Shown: positions 24,679-33,595, counted from the stretch's first letter. The stretch: DNA of 44,359 nucleotides from Nitrososphaeria archaeon (GCA_029776125.1 JARVJS010000021.1:1-44359); one strand, 5' to 3'. Numbers and translations are program-made. The notes: generated by a model from the letters alone, not told the origin.

Positions 24679-27184
24679 AACTCATCCCCTGGTTTACCAT
24701 TTTTTGAATTTCTGCTATCTCTGTTGGATTAGAGGTATAAATATAATATGAATATGGATCAACCATTAGTCTTACAACGCCTACGCCAAAATTATCAGTA
24801 TGTATAAATATTTCCGAATACTTAGGAGCGTTATATTTAATTGAGTTAAGAATACTTAGCGTAAACTCATCGTAATCTATAAGTTTTTTATCCTTCGCTA
24901 AAACAAAATCTCCACTTTCAAGAAAAAATTTAAAGGCAGAGTTTGAGTTTATAACTCTACCTACCCTACCAAACTGTTCAAGGTCAAGTATTGACTGAGT
25001 TATTATTCCAAAACTGCCTTTGTATTTTCTTGCTCTACGATAACCTTCTTCAATAACATTCTGAAAGACTTCTGTATCCTGCAAAAACTGCCACGCTTCA
25101 TCAACGATAACCATTCTTGGATTTGCTCTGTCACTTAAATATAAGTCCATTGTTACTGCATTTAAAACTTGCAAAACAATTACCTTAAATAAATCAGGCA
25201 ACGCCTTAAGGTGTTCAAGTTCCAAAACTACAAAATCGTCATTGGCTATATCAAAAGTAGACTCACCATTAAACCACTTACCATAAATACCTGTTGAGGT
25301 AAATTTGTTAAGATTGAACGCCAAATGGGTAGCTATTAGTTTAAAATCTTCTAAACACACTTCTTTACCTTCGCAAAGTATATCTCTACCATCGTAGTAT
25401 TTAGGAAATTCAGCTAAATACAGTTGAATGTGATCAATGCTTGTTTCTTTGCCCATTTTTTCTATTGCCCACCTTACAGCAGAATTTAGTAAATTAACAA
25501 TACTTTCGTGGTTTACTCCCTGTGGTAATTGCCCTGTAGAAGATATAGCCATTTGCAAAATTATGTTCGATATAACAGGTATATCATATTGAGGGTCTTT
25601 TATATGTGAAAAAGGATTAATACATATATCACTATCAGAGGAAAACTCTAAATACTTCCCATTGAACATTTTAGCTAATTTTTTATAGCTTCCACCTATA
25701 TCAACAATTCTAATCTTAACTCCTGCACCGTAATAATTCGTTACTATATAGTTTGTCGTAAAGGATTTTCCTTTACCTGTTGGTGCAGCTATGTAAAAAT
25801 TATAGGAAGAACTCTTAGGGCTTAGTAAGTTTAATCCTACTACCTGCCCTTTTCTGCCCATAAATAAAAGCATCGGTTCTCCTGTACCTACATAATCTGC
25901 CTGAACAGGAGCCAAAACAGGCAAAGTATCAATAGGAACAATAAAATCTCTATCTAAAAGAGTAAGAGTATTTGAATCAGCAAAACATCCAAAAGGCAAA
26001 CTATAGGTAAAAAGAGGAGTCAATATGGTAGAGTCCTCTTGCATTACTGCACCAGTTGACTCCCATATTTTAATTATTCTATATATAGCAGTTCTTGTTT
26101 GCTCTTCATCTTCAGAATACGCCCATATTATTGGAACAATTCTAAAAAACTTTTCACCTCTTTCTACTTTGTCTACTGCCCAGAAAAACTCTTCCTGCTT
26201 CCTCTTTAAACTCGCAATAAACGAACCAAAAGACTGCTGACCCAGCACTAAATTTGCCTTCCCATGTATTTTCATCTTTAAATCTTCTACAAAAATGTTC
26301 AAAGTTATCCAAAAAGGCGTGTTTATCTGAGATATGTCTCCACTTATTCCATCGTAACTACCTGAAATTTTGTTTGCCCAAAAGAAATCTACCTCTTGAG
26401 GCATTGATTTTACAGTTGCACACCTAAAATACTTAACCAAGTCAACTTCCTCTAGTAAATCTCCTCCATTTTGTTTTACTGTTCGAGTTTTTGCTTTAAT
26501 AAATCTTTTCTCTACTTCTATTTCTGTTTCTGCCAATATAGCCTGAGTGTTTATAGGAGCAGTTTTACACCATAAGTGAGTATTAGTGTCTATCCTTCCA
26601 TTTAATAACTGCCTAATAAACTTTAAATAGGTCTCAGGTCCGCACAAAACAGGAGCAAGATATGAAGATTGTAGTATTTCTTTAGTTGAAGCAATAATTT
26701 CCTTAATTAAATTTTCATCTACTTTTTTCACAGGCATCTTAACTGTAAAAAACAATCTAAAACTTCTTGCCGGTGGATTGCCAACCTTTTGATCTTCATA
26801 AAATTTTCTTAAACTCCTGTAAGATTTCTTTATGTAATCAGGTGCATATTGTTTGTAGTTTTGATAATAATCCATAAAATCTCTTACATCAGGGTCTGCA
26901 TACAAAATAAATTGCAAAATAGAGCCTTCAGGATAATTTATTTGAAATAAACCTTTAAAAGTTTGTATTGTTTGCTCACTAAAAAATAACACAGGCACGC
27001 ATTCGTATAATATTCCAACTGTATCATCCTGGTTATAAAAAATACCCATTTCCTCATCATAAGCAACCGGCAACAAATATTTACTAAACTTGTTTCTTTG
27101 TAATTCATTATGTATTTCTTTAACCTGCATTACATTTTTTTCATAACTTTCCTTTTTTAACCCTAGTGCTTCTAAAATATTCAC
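24632..27184 (-). CDS. traC: TraC, VirB4-like T4SS ATPase
   Basis: An 850-residue ATPase of the TraC/VirB4 family, which powers pilus assembly from the cytoplasmic side of the inner membrane. Seen: TraC N-terminal domain (about 1-430) with FYNQDDTVGILYECVP, Walker A APTGKGKS (about 468-476), IRIVDIGGSYKKLAKMF, Walker B MVIVDEAWQFL (about 688-698), then GFGIITQSILDL-type arginine-finger region. The length is normal for TraC. Start GTG with AGGAT upstream. It sits between traF and the TraN genes. Confidence 0.93.
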   Translation of the reverse strand: MNILEALGLKKESYEKNVMQVKEIHNELQRNKFSKYLLPVAYDEEMGIFYNQDDTVGILYECVPVLFFSEQTIQTFKGLFQINYPEGSILQFILYADPDVRDFMDYYQNYKQYAPDYIKKSYRSLRKFYEDQKVGNPPARSFRLFFTVKMPVKKVDENLIKEIIASTKEILQSSYLAPVLCGPETYLKFIRQLLNGRIDTNTHLWCKTAPINTQAILAETEIEVEKRFIKAKTRTVKQNGGDLLEEVDLVKYFRCATVKSMPQEVDFFWANKISGSYDGISGDISQINTPFWITLNIFVEDLKMKIHGKANLVLGQQSFGSFIASLKRKQEEFFWAVDKVERGEKFFRIVPIIWAYSEDEEQTRTAIYRIIKIWESTGAVMQEDSTILTPLFTYSLPFGCFADSNTLTLLDRDFIVPIDTLPVLAPVQADYVGTGEPMLLFMGRKGQVVGLNLLSPKSSSYNFYIAAPTGKGKSFTTNYIVTNYYGAGVKIRIVDIGGSYKKLAKMFNGKYLEFSSDSDICINPFSHIKDPQYDIPVISNIILQMAISSTGQLPQGVNHESIVNLLNSAVRWAIEKMGKETSIDHIQLYLAEFPKYYDGRDILCEGKEVCLEDFKLIATHLAFNLNKFTSTGIYGKWFNGESTFDIANDDFVVLELEHLKALPDLFKVIVLQVLNAVTMDLYLSDRANPRMVIVDEAWQFLQDTEVFQNVIEEGYRRARKYKGSFGIITQSILDLEQFGRVGRVINSNSAFKFFLESGDFVLAKDKKLIDYDEFTLSILNSIKYNAPKYSEIFIHTDNFGVGVVRLMVDPYSYYIYTSNPTEIAEIQKMVNQGMSYEEAIEEMVRCRFSS

Positions 27185-27199
27185 TGCTATATCCTCCCA

Positions 27200-28096
27200 C
27201 TAATTATTATTCTTTTTTTTCCACATTGGAGAAGGTTCCAATGGATCAACGCTGGTTCCCTTTTGAAATTCGTAAATACCATACCTATCAGGACTTCCTC
27301 CAGACATAATCCTAATTGCCCTCGCAGTTCTCCGATATATCTCATCAAGAGAAATAACCCCTGCACTTATCGGCATATACTTGCCTGTTTTTTGATCTAC
27401 AACTATTATCGTAGGAGTTACTTCTACAGCAAACTGCTGTTGAGCAGATGGATTTCTCTCTACATCAACAACCTTTATAGGAATGCCATCCATCTCTGCG
27501 TATTTGAGTATTTTTAATTGCGTATCACAATACCCGCAGTCCTGTTTAACAAAGACTACATAACCAAATTCAGAAGCATTCTTCTGCTTGTAATCCTGCA
27601 ATTCTTTGCGTATAAGATCGTTTCGTTGAGTTATACCAGGACCAACAATTGGTATATCACGCTCTGTTGAAAGCTCGGGATATTTTTGCCAAACATAACC
27701 TGCATAATGAGAAAAAAGTAGTGCCTTTTTTCTCGCTACATCCTGCAAATTGTAAAACTCATAAACATTTTCTTCTGTAGGTTTTTGAACCGCTTTTTTT
27801 AAATAATAATCGTAGAGCTTGCTAAACTCATCAGGATGCATATAAAGCAGTTCTTCGTAAGAGTATTCTTTTAAAGGCTTAGGAGTAAATACCTGCTTTT
27901 GCTGTTCCTGAAAAGGCTCTTTTTTTGTCTCCTCTTCCTGTTTTTCCTCTTTCTTGTAAATATCCTCATACCACCACCAACCTTCTTTAGTTTTTCCTCT
28001 ATAATAAGAATCTACTTTCTTTTGCTCTTTGTCCTGCACTCCATTACTATGCACAGGAAAAACAAGAAAAATAATAATTAGAAAAACTACTACCAT
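27200..28096 (-). CDS. traF: TraF, F-type pilus assembly protein with an active CXXC thioredoxin domain
   Basis: A 298-residue exported protein of the F-type TraF family. Seen: N-terminal hydrophobic signal, WWWYEDIYKKE-type tryptophan patch (about 40-50), a helical middle, and a thioredoxin fold with CGYC at 187-190 and cis-Pro in VTPTIIVVD. F plasmid TraF lacks the CXXC and uses a separate TrbB oxidoreductase; here both features lie in one protein, so it may act as the disulfide isomerase/oxidase for the transfer proteins. ATG 28096 overlaps the S26 peptidase gene by 7 bases and lacks a strong ribosome site, so coupling is likely. Confidence 0.85.
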   Translation of the reverse strand: MVVVFLIIIFLVFPVHSNGVQDKEQKKVDSYYRGKTKEGWWWYEDIYKKEEKQEEETKKEPFQEQQKQVFTPKPLKEYSYEELLYMHPDEFSKLYDYYLKKAVQKPTEENVYEFYNLQDVARKKALLFSHYAGYVWQKYPELSTERDIPIVGPGITQRNDLIRKELQDYKQKNASEFGYVVFVKQDCGYCDTQLKILKYAEMDGIPIKVVDVERNPSAQQQFAVEVTPTIIVVDQKTGKYMPISAGVISLDEIYRRTARAIRIMSGGSPDRYGIYEFQKGTSVDPLEPSPMWKKKNNN

Positions 28097-28656
28097 ATTG
28101 GTAATAACCTCGCAAGTATTTTTTCTTTAGGAACCACTCCAAAATATTTACTGTCATAACTGTCTTTGTGAGTACCTACAACAAAATAAAATCCTTCGGG
28201 AATTCTATATTCGCACTTTTCTGTAGCACCACAAGGGTTATATGCTTTAACAGGTATTCCTGTTTTGCTATATTTTTTAGCCTTTCCTAAGTATTCACCC
28301 TTACAGTAGTAATCGTCATTATGAATTATTAAAGTTTCCCCACTTGAACAACCTATTTTTTTACTAATATTCATTCCTTTTGCAAAACAATCGTTTTTAT
28401 CTGTTGTTACCATTACATAATGCCCATTCTCCAAACCCTCTGGAACTATTTTCCAAAATATTTTATGATCAACAGAATTTCCATAACTTATTACAATTTT
28501 GCTTGATATAAAAAAACCTATTAACGCCATCATCGAAATTCCTGTAATCAAATTAATAAGTTTTTCAGGGTTTCTTAATGTCCTCTTTGATTTGCGTATC
28601 AGTATTTTCTGTTTTAGGTTTAACCCTCTCTGGAAGTTTCGGAGTAAGATTTTCAA
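28090..28656 (-). CDS. S26-family signal peptidase (TraF of RP4/TrhP-like)
   Basis: A serine peptidase of 188 residues from this start. Seen: a membrane segment (about 35-55), catalytic Ser61 in GNSVDHKIFW, the Lys region SKKIGCSSGE (Lys99/100), and the S26 box GTHKDSYDSKYFGVV (about 161-175). In RP4 and IncHI systems such peptidases mature and cyclise the pilin; a similar role for the TraA here is inference. The start is uncertain: TTG 28656 has AGGAGG eight bases upstream but lies inside trbI (overlap about 90 bases); GTG 28665 overlaps the ribosome site; an internal ATG at 28533 would cut the membrane segment. Confidence 0.78.
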   Translation of the reverse strand: MKILLRNFQRGLNLKQKILIRKSKRTLRNPEKLINLITGISMMALIGFFISSKIVISYGNSVDHKIFWKIVPEGLENGHYVMVTTDKNDCFAKGMNISKKIGCSSGETLIIHNDDYYCKGEYLGKAKKYSKTGIPVKAYNPCGATEKCEYRIPEGFYFVVGTHKDSYDSKYFGVVPKEKILARLLPIW

Positions 28657-28924
28657 CTCTATCACCTCCTAAAATTACGTCTGACGTAATTATTACTTTG
28701 TTTTTAGGTGTGTTGAGAACTATCTCTTCAATTTTATCTATTCTTTTTCTTAACTCTACATCATCAATTTGCTTTGCTAAATACAAATCCCTCAATGTTG
28801 CTACGTATCCCTGCAAGTCAAAAGTTACTATTTTTTGGGTAAAAAATTTGTCGTAAACCAAAATTGCACATACTGAAACAACCATAGAAACAATTACATT
28901 TAATATAATAGCCTTGTATTTCAC
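28565..28924 (-). CDS. trbI: TrbI, F-type T4SS membrane protein
   Basis: A 119-residue inner-membrane protein of the F-type TrbI family. Seen: one membrane segment (about 7-25), then VTFDLQGYVATLRDLYLAK, a helical periplasmic stretch, and KVIITSDVILGGDRVENLT, matching the F TrbI layout (substrate of the pattern V-x-F-x-hK, then ILVSPAVV-x-G). TrbI affects pilus length/retraction. Start GTG with GGAG eight bases upstream, three bases after dsbC. Its 3' third overlaps the S26 peptidase gene in another frame. Confidence 0.8.
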   Translation of the reverse strand: MKYKAIILNVIVSMVVSVCAILVYDKFFTQKIVTFDLQGYVATLRDLYLAKQIDDVELRKRIDKIEEIVLNTPKNKVIITSDVILGGDRVENLTPKLPERVKPKTENTDTQIKEDIKKP

Positions 28925-28927
28925 GAT

Positions 28928-29635
28928 TTATTCTCCTTGTTTTAACATATTTTCAATGAGTGGAATATTAGCACCAAATACCATTCTGCCATTTATAAAA
29001 TATGTAGGTGTTCCTCTTATGCCAAACTTTTCAGCGGTTTCAAAATATTTTTTTATCGTTTCTTCAGATTTCTTCAAACACTCTGCAGAAACGTCCTGCC
29101 CATTTTTTAATCCAGACATAATTTCCATATATGCCTTTTCTTTATCTTTACTGCATAAAATGTAAGAAACTTTTTTCTTTGAAGTTTCCCCCTTAAAGGG
29201 CAAGAAAAATATGTGTTCTGTTACATCATTTCTCTTTGAAAAATATTCGTATCCCCTTTTACAGAAAGGACATTCAGGATCAGTAAAGGTTACGACCTTA
29301 TTTTTACCCTTACCCACCTTTACTGCTATAGATGTATCCATGTTTTTAAGTTTTTCAATTATTATTTCTTGCCTTCTTTCCGCAGTAAGCGATTTACCTG
29401 TTGATGTCCATATTTCACCAAATACCATGTAACCTCTTGGTGACCAATACATTATGTTCCCATCTGTAGTTATAATTTCGTATAAACCTGGGATTGGCGA
29501 CTCTGTTACTTTTGATAGAGAAAAATTAGGGAAAATTGCCTTAATTTGTTTTTCTACGTCTTCCTTAGATTGCTGAGCAAACACAACTGATACGAAAAGC
29601 AATACAAAAAATACTGAAAATAAAAGTTTCTTCAT
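28928..29635 (-). CDS. dsbC: DsbC-like disulfide isomerase
   Basis: A 235-residue periplasmic thiol:disulfide interchange protein. Seen: signal peptide (cleavage near VFAQQ), an N-terminal dimerisation domain of DsbC type (IPGLYEIITTDGNIMYWSPRGYMVFGEIW), a linker helix, and a thioredoxin domain with CPFC at 122-125 and cis-Pro in GTPTYFING. F-type elements commonly carry such a gene to fold cysteine-rich TraN, TraU and TraH. It is the first gene after the hybrid promoter 29687-29742. ATG with GGGAG upstream. Confidence 0.92.
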   Translation of the reverse strand: MKKLLFSVFFVLLFVSVVFAQQSKEDVEKQIKAIFPNFSLSKVTESPIPGLYEIITTDGNIMYWSPRGYMVFGEIWTSTGKSLTAERRQEIIIEKLKNMDTSIAVKVGKGKNKVVTFTDPECPFCKRGYEYFSKRNDVTEHIFFLPFKGETSKKKVSYILCSKDKEKAYMEIMSGLKNGQDVSAECLKKSEETIKKYFETAEKFGIRGTPTYFINGRMVFGANIPLIENMLKQGE

Positions 29636-29658
29636 CTTATTCTCCCTTTTTTAGAAAT

Positions 29659-29680
29659 TGAGCTTTCTAATGAAAGCTCA
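29659..29680 (-). other. 5' leader hairpin of the dsbC operon
   Basis: TGAGCTTTC (29659-29667) and GAAAGCTCA (29672-29680) form a 9-base stem with a 4-base loop. It starts about seven bases after the promoter box (ends 29687), so the mRNA would carry a hairpin at its extreme 5' end, a known way to protect long transcripts from 5' decay. The operon below is about 13.7 kb. Confidence 0.65.
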
Positions 29681-29686
29681 TCCCTC

Positions 29687-29742
29687 CTATATATAGGGTA
29701 CACTGATGTATCAAAACTGGATAAGGACTTTTGAAAGGTTAT
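29687..29742 (-). promoter_or_regulatory. Hybrid class A/B promoter, dsbC-traC-traN operon
   Basis: CTATATATAGGGTAC, ACTGATG, TATCAA gives a class A core with TTGATA, followed by CTGGATAAGGACTTTTGAAA, the distal half of the class B activator palindrome (29717-29736). It shows that the two elements are separable: the proximal half is replaced by the -35 box while the distal half is kept. Confidence 0.75.
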
Positions 29743-29748
29743 ATATTT

Positions 29749-31353
29749 TTAGTTAGCAGAAAACCAGATTTGAACGTATCCATCACCTGAATTTGCCCCT
29801 GACTGTGAACTCGTACAGTTAAATCCTGAACGACAATAACCAGAACCACCACCGCCTCCACCACCATTTCCATTTCCACCTGCACCACCGCCACCGCCAT
29901 ATCCGGCTCCACCGCCTCCGCCACCCCATTCATTTCCACCTGCACCGCCACAACCATAACCGCCACTACCACCATATTTAGTGTATGAGTAGTGAACATA
30001 TAAAATACCGCCTGAAAAATCAGATGACGCAGGTCCATATAAAACATTACTTCCATTATAATAACGACCCCTACCACCATAACCTAAAGAGCCATTGTCT
30101 CCATAATAAGTACTACCACTATATGTAAGCCCACCACCTGCACCACCATATCCACAAGCACCACCTCCACCTGAAGCATAACCACTTGAAGCATTACTAC
30201 CACCACCTCCGCCACCTGCTACACCCCAACCTGTGGTTCCTACCGAACCTCCACCATTTGTAGTACCACCACTTCCTTGACCACCGCCTCCACCACCTAA
30301 TCCTGCTTTATTTCCACCAGCACCTGCTGCAGTTCCGCCATAACCACCACTACCTCCACCTGCACTACCATTACTACTACCACCGCCACCAGAGCCACCT
30401 GCACCGTTATATCCGGCTCCACCGCCTCCGCCTGCTACAAGCAATATATTGCTGTAACCAACACTATCTATCCATACAGCAGATGCACCACCACCGCCAG
30501 CACCACCATACGCACTGGAATTATCACTTGTTCCATCAAAACCTTTCCCACCTACTAAAATTCTTAATGCTAAAGTTGTCCTATTTGGAAACATAGTGTT
30601 CAGGTCAGATATTTTAATTTTCCCTACAGTAACACCACCGTTACCACCTAAATATTGTATAGTTCCCACATTATTTACAGCATGACCACCTCTACCGCCT
30701 GCAACTATTATGTTTAAGTAATAATTACCACATCTAGACACATAATCTTGCCAATTATAAACAAAAAAATTCTTTAATCCATATTCAAAATAATTCACAT
30801 TATATAAATTCAAATTATTACAAAATACATCATCAGAAGTAGCACCGCCACCAGAGCCACCGCTACCACCTACGTCTCCATGAAATCCTTCTACCACTAT
30901 GTCGTTTCCCTGAACTTCTGTGTCTGTACAAGCAGTCTGAAAGGTTTTATCACGACCTGCAGAGATTACTCTGATTATCAATCCACTTTTTGGTGGTGTT
31001 GTATTGTTTTGTGAATAAGTAGGATTAGCAGTGTTTGGACTTCCTAAATCCCATGTGCAGTATCTATACTGAGTTCCCCATTCGTCTACCTTGCTCATAG
31101 GTAAATCTGCCGGAAGTGTATTGCCTGATGCTTCTTTAAGAGGTTCTTTAAAGGTATCATTGTCAGGATCTGCTGTATTCATGAGCAACCAATTGACAAT
31201 ATTTGTCATTCTTTGCTTTGTAAGCAAAGTTTTTTGTGTATCCGTCATCAGGTTCCATCCCGAAACAACTTCAACTAAAGTATATGCCAGAATCATTAAA
31301 AAAGCTACTGCAAGTAAAACTTCTATTAATATAAACCCGCTATCTTTTCTCAT
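29749..31353 (-). CDS. PilV-like prepilin with a glycine-rich adhesin tip
   Basis: A 534-residue type IV prepilin-like protein. Seen: leader MRKDSG cut before FILIEVLLAVAF (Glu5 conserved), a pilin-like N-terminal domain to about 170 with a central cysteine, then a glycine-rich C-terminal domain (about 175-534) with many GGGGG runs, resembling the Gly_rich (PF12810) repeats and polyglycine tips of phage adhesins. In R64 the gene at this place, PilV, is the tip adhesin choosing recipients, with a variable shufflon end; no recombination sites are seen here. The Gly-rich part may be a polyglycine-II sandwich, an inference from composition. It overlaps the PilP-like gene by ATGA and is the last gene of the operon. 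Confidence 0.8.
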   Translation of the reverse strand: MRKDSGFILIEVLLAVAFLMILAYTLVEVVSGWNLMTDTQKTLLTKQRMTNIVNWLLMNTADPDNDTFKEPLKEASGNTLPADLPMSKVDEWGTQYRYCTWDLGSPNTANPTYSQNNTTPPKSGLIIRVISAGRDKTFQTACTDTEVQGNDIVVEGFHGDVGGSGGSGGGATSDDVFCNNLNLYNVNYFEYGLKNFFVYNWQDYVSRCGNYYLNIIVAGGRGGHAVNNVGTIQYLGGNGGVTVGKIKISDLNTMFPNRTTLALRILVGGKGFDGTSDNSSAYGGAGGGGASAVWIDSVGYSNILLVAGGGGGAGYNGAGGSGGGGSSNGSAGGGSGGYGGTAAGAGGNKAGLGGGGGGQGSGGTTNGGGSVGTTGWGVAGGGGGGSNASSGYASGGGGACGYGGAGGGLTYSGSTYYGDNGSLGYGGRGRYYNGSNVLYGPASSDFSGGILYVHYSYTKYGGSGGYGCGGAGGNEWGGGGGGAGYGGGGGAGGNGNGGGGGGGSGYCRSGFNCTSSQSGANSGDGYVQIWFSAN

Positions 31354-32342
31354 TTTCCTGCCTTTTTAATAACAAAAACACTTAAACCATCTGCTTTTTC
31401 TGCGGTAAAAATTGGAGTCTTTTTCTCAAACCTTAGTTTGTTTTCAACATGCTCATGCTGATTTTCTCCTGTAACTATGTAAATTAACTTGTCGTTTGAA
31501 CAATAAAACACTTTCCCTATTCCTTCTACATTAACAACAGAACAGTGATTCTTTAGGTTTTCATTTACCGCCTGCACTCTGTCTTTGTAAACTATTAGTT
31601 CAGTATTTTTCTTTTTTATTTCTTCTCTTAATTTTTCGTTCTCCATTGTTAGGCTTTCAACTTGAACTGCCATACTTTTGTACTTCTGTAATTCCTCACG
31701 AAGCCTCTTTATGGTTTCGTCCTTTTCTGTAAAAATACTATAATTTTCCCTGCGTTCTTCTTCTATTTGTTGTAATGTTTTATTGTGGCTGCTATCCAAC
31801 TGTTGAATTGCTTTTTCTTTTTCCTTTAATTGCCGTTGTAAATTTTTAATCGTGTTTTCAAAATCCTTAATTTTTGCTTCTAATTCTTTCTTTTCCTGTT
31901 CTATCTTTATGTTTTTTTGTTCAAGCTCCTTTTGCTGTTTTTTTTGTTTTTCTTTTAAAACTTTTTTATGTGCATCACAAATTAATTCAGGATACTCTAC
32001 AATACATCCGTCCACCTCATCACCGTTATTAACAGATAGCCTTTTACCTAAAGAATTAATAACTATAATTTTCCCATTTACAACCCCTTTGATTTGAGGA
32101 AAATTTTCTTTGCCTGCAGACACAGGTTCAGGCATTTTAGTTAAAGGCATTGGAGGAGGTATAGCTTCAGGCTTTTTGTCTACCGTTTCTGATTGTTGAA
32201 ATTTTGCTTTCTTACTACTTCCACTTTTATCTTGACCTGTCTTATTTTGACCTGAGTTATAAAAAGGTGTTTCAACTGCCAAAGCTATATGCCACATAAA
32301 AAACAAAAACATTAATACTAAAATATTTAGCCTTTTTCTCAT
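31350..32342 (-). CDS. PilP-like pilus accessory protein with a long coiled coil
   Basis: A 330-residue exported protein. Seen: signal peptide (cleavage near ALAVET), Lys/Ser/Pro-rich region, a PilP-like piece (VVNGKIIVINSLGKRLSVNNGDEVDGCIV, about 88-116), a long coiled coil (about 120-265, QKELEQKNIKIEQEKKELEAK), and a C-terminal globular part with cysteines (NHCSVV, VFYCSN). The R64 PilP family links inner-membrane and secretin parts. The coiled coil could span the periplasm. It overlaps its neighbours by 4 bases (ATGA) on both sides, so translation is coupled. The assignment is by position and one short block. Confidence 0.6.
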   Translation of the reverse strand: MRKRLNILVLMFLFFMWHIALAVETPFYNSGQNKTGQDKSGSSKKAKFQQSETVDKKPEAIPPPMPLTKMPEPVSAGKENFPQIKGVVNGKIIVINSLGKRLSVNNGDEVDGCIVEYPELICDAHKKVLKEKQKKQQKELEQKNIKIEQEKKELEAKIKDFENTIKNLQRQLKEKEKAIQQLDSSHNKTLQQIEEERRENYSIFTEKDETIKRLREELQKYKSMAVQVESLTMENEKLREEIKKKNTELIVYKDRVQAVNENLKNHCSVVNVEGIGKVFYCSNDKLIYIVTGENQHEHVENKLRFEKKTPIFTAEKADGLSVFVIKKAGK

Positions 32343-32779
32343 TTTACATACACCTCTTTTTCTTTTTTAGGAATTACTGTAAAACTTACTACTCTTTCTC
32401 CACAGTTTATACCTAAACACAAATTAGAGTATTCAATCTTATAAGGAAAACTACTGATAAAATCTAAAAAGGATAAAAACTTTTCATATTCTTCTTTGTT
32501 TATTAATATTTCCTTTTTGTTTGAAAACAAAATAAAACCTTCATTACCTTGTTGTACTTCAATGGGCAAATTGTTGCTTCTTATATAATTTTCAAGTACT
32601 TGTTTTATAAAAATAGACTCTCCAGAGGAAAGACTCACAAAATCTTTTTTTAGATTTATTTTTATATCCTGATTTAAAACTCTCTGAACATCATTTTTAT
32701 AAAAAATAATGCTATATATAAGCAAAAAAACACCGCTACATACTAAAATCAAGGGAAAAAACAACCTTATTATTTTCAT
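32339..32779 (-). CDS. Bitopic pilus accessory protein, unknown family
   Basis: A 146-residue protein with one N-terminal membrane segment (about 7-26) and a 115-residue periplasmic part with two cysteines (LCLGINCG) near the end. I do not recognise the family. ATG 32779 is chosen because GGAGG lies five bases upstream; an ATG at 32791 is part of that ribosome site region. It overlaps the PilO-like gene by 44 bases and the PilP-like gene by 4. Placement between PilO- and PilP-like genes of an R64-type locus suggests a role in the inner-membrane alignment complex. Confidence 0.65.
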   Translation of the reverse strand: MKIIRLFFPLILVCSGVFLLIYSIIFYKNDVQRVLNQDIKINLKKDFVSLSSGESIFIKQVLENYIRSNNLPIEVQQGNEGFILFSNKKEILINKEEYEKFLSFLDFISSFPYKIEYSNLCLGINCGERVVSFTVIPKKEKEVYVK

Positions 32780-33557
32780 AAGTTCCTCCATGCATTTCTA
32801 AAAACTTTTGTGCTGACATTTCTTTGTCAAAATATACTTCTACAACAAATTTTTTATCACTCTGATATATCTTTAAAATTTTTCCATCCTCTATACTCTT
32901 TTCAACTTTATTGAGTAAATCTGCCAAACTGATTTTTGCAGAAGTGGAAACATTAACTTGCGACATTAACTGATTCTGTCGATTTTTTAAAATTAAATCT
33001 TTTTTGTTGTACGCTTCGTTCAATACAAAAAAATAAGTTAACAATCCCACAAAAAAAACCACTAAACCAATACTTAAATAAGACTTGTTGTCAAGAGACC
33101 AACGCAATCTAAGTTGTTTAGGTATTTTACCTACTGATAAAAGCAAATCTTCATTAATTTCTACGCCACTTTCAGGCTTTTTATAGGTTATTACATGTTG
33201 AATTTCATTGCCTTTGCTAATAAAATAGTGGTAGAACTCTTTATTTTTATCCTTTAGATAATAATCTCCTTCCCCCATAAAAACAACGCTTAATACAGGA
33301 AACTTTCCCTTAACAAAATTTTTTGACTTGCCTGCTATAAATAACAAAACTCCATTTTTGTATGTGTAGGTATAGTAAAAATTATCGCCTAAAATGGGGA
33401 TACATCTTCCCTTAATGTAGTTCTCTATTTCCCGCTTGGGAATAACTACGCTTTCAGCAACATACTCTTCAAGATGAACAAAATCTTTAAGCTTTTTTTT
33501 CTCTGAGACTTGAACCCGATCGTCAATCTTTGTTTCACTTTTTTTCCTCTTAAACAT
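32736..33557 (-). CDS. PilO-like type IV pilus inner-membrane protein
   Basis: A 273-residue protein with a cytoplasmic N-terminal domain (about 1-158), one membrane segment (about 163-180, LVVFFVGLLTYFFVL), and a small periplasmic domain. This matches the topology of R64 PilO, which joins cytoplasmic and periplasmic parts of the thin-pilus machine. ATG has AAGGA upstream and lies 38 bases below the class A promoter at 33596. Similarity at residue level is weak, so the assignment rests on topology and gene order (after PilR, before PilP). Confidence 0.6.
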   Translation of the reverse strand: MFKRKKSETKIDDRVQVSEKKKLKDFVHLEEYVAESVVIPKREIENYIKGRCIPILGDNFYYTYTYKNGVLLFIAGKSKNFVKGKFPVLSVVFMGEGDYYLKDKNKEFYHYFISKGNEIQHVITYKKPESGVEINEDLLLSVGKIPKQLRLRWSLDNKSYLSIGLVVFFVGLLTYFFVLNEAYNKKDLILKNRQNQLMSQVNVSTSAKISLADLLNKVEKSIEDGKILKIYQSDKKFVVEVYFDKEMSAQKFLEMHGGTYENNKVVFSLDFSM

Positions 33558-33595
33558 TGTCCTTCCTTTTGTATGTTTTGTCTAATACCCTCTCT

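Noticed and set aside
29739..30080. Open frame in another minus-strand frame over the glycine-rich domain
   Set aside because: Its Val/Met/Ala repeats arise from glycine codons read in a shifted frame; no start signal of its own.
29800..30900. Dense ACC/CCA-rich repeats (as seen on the plus strand) that look like a minisatellite or CRISPR-like array
   Set aside because: They are codons for glycine runs in the prepilin-adhesin on the minus strand; repeat units and spacing are irregular and there are no unique spacers.
29749..31353. Shufflon at the end of the PilV-like gene
   Set aside because: No set of inverted recombination sites, alternative C-terminal segments or shufflon recombinase is seen; the downstream base is the dsbC promoter.
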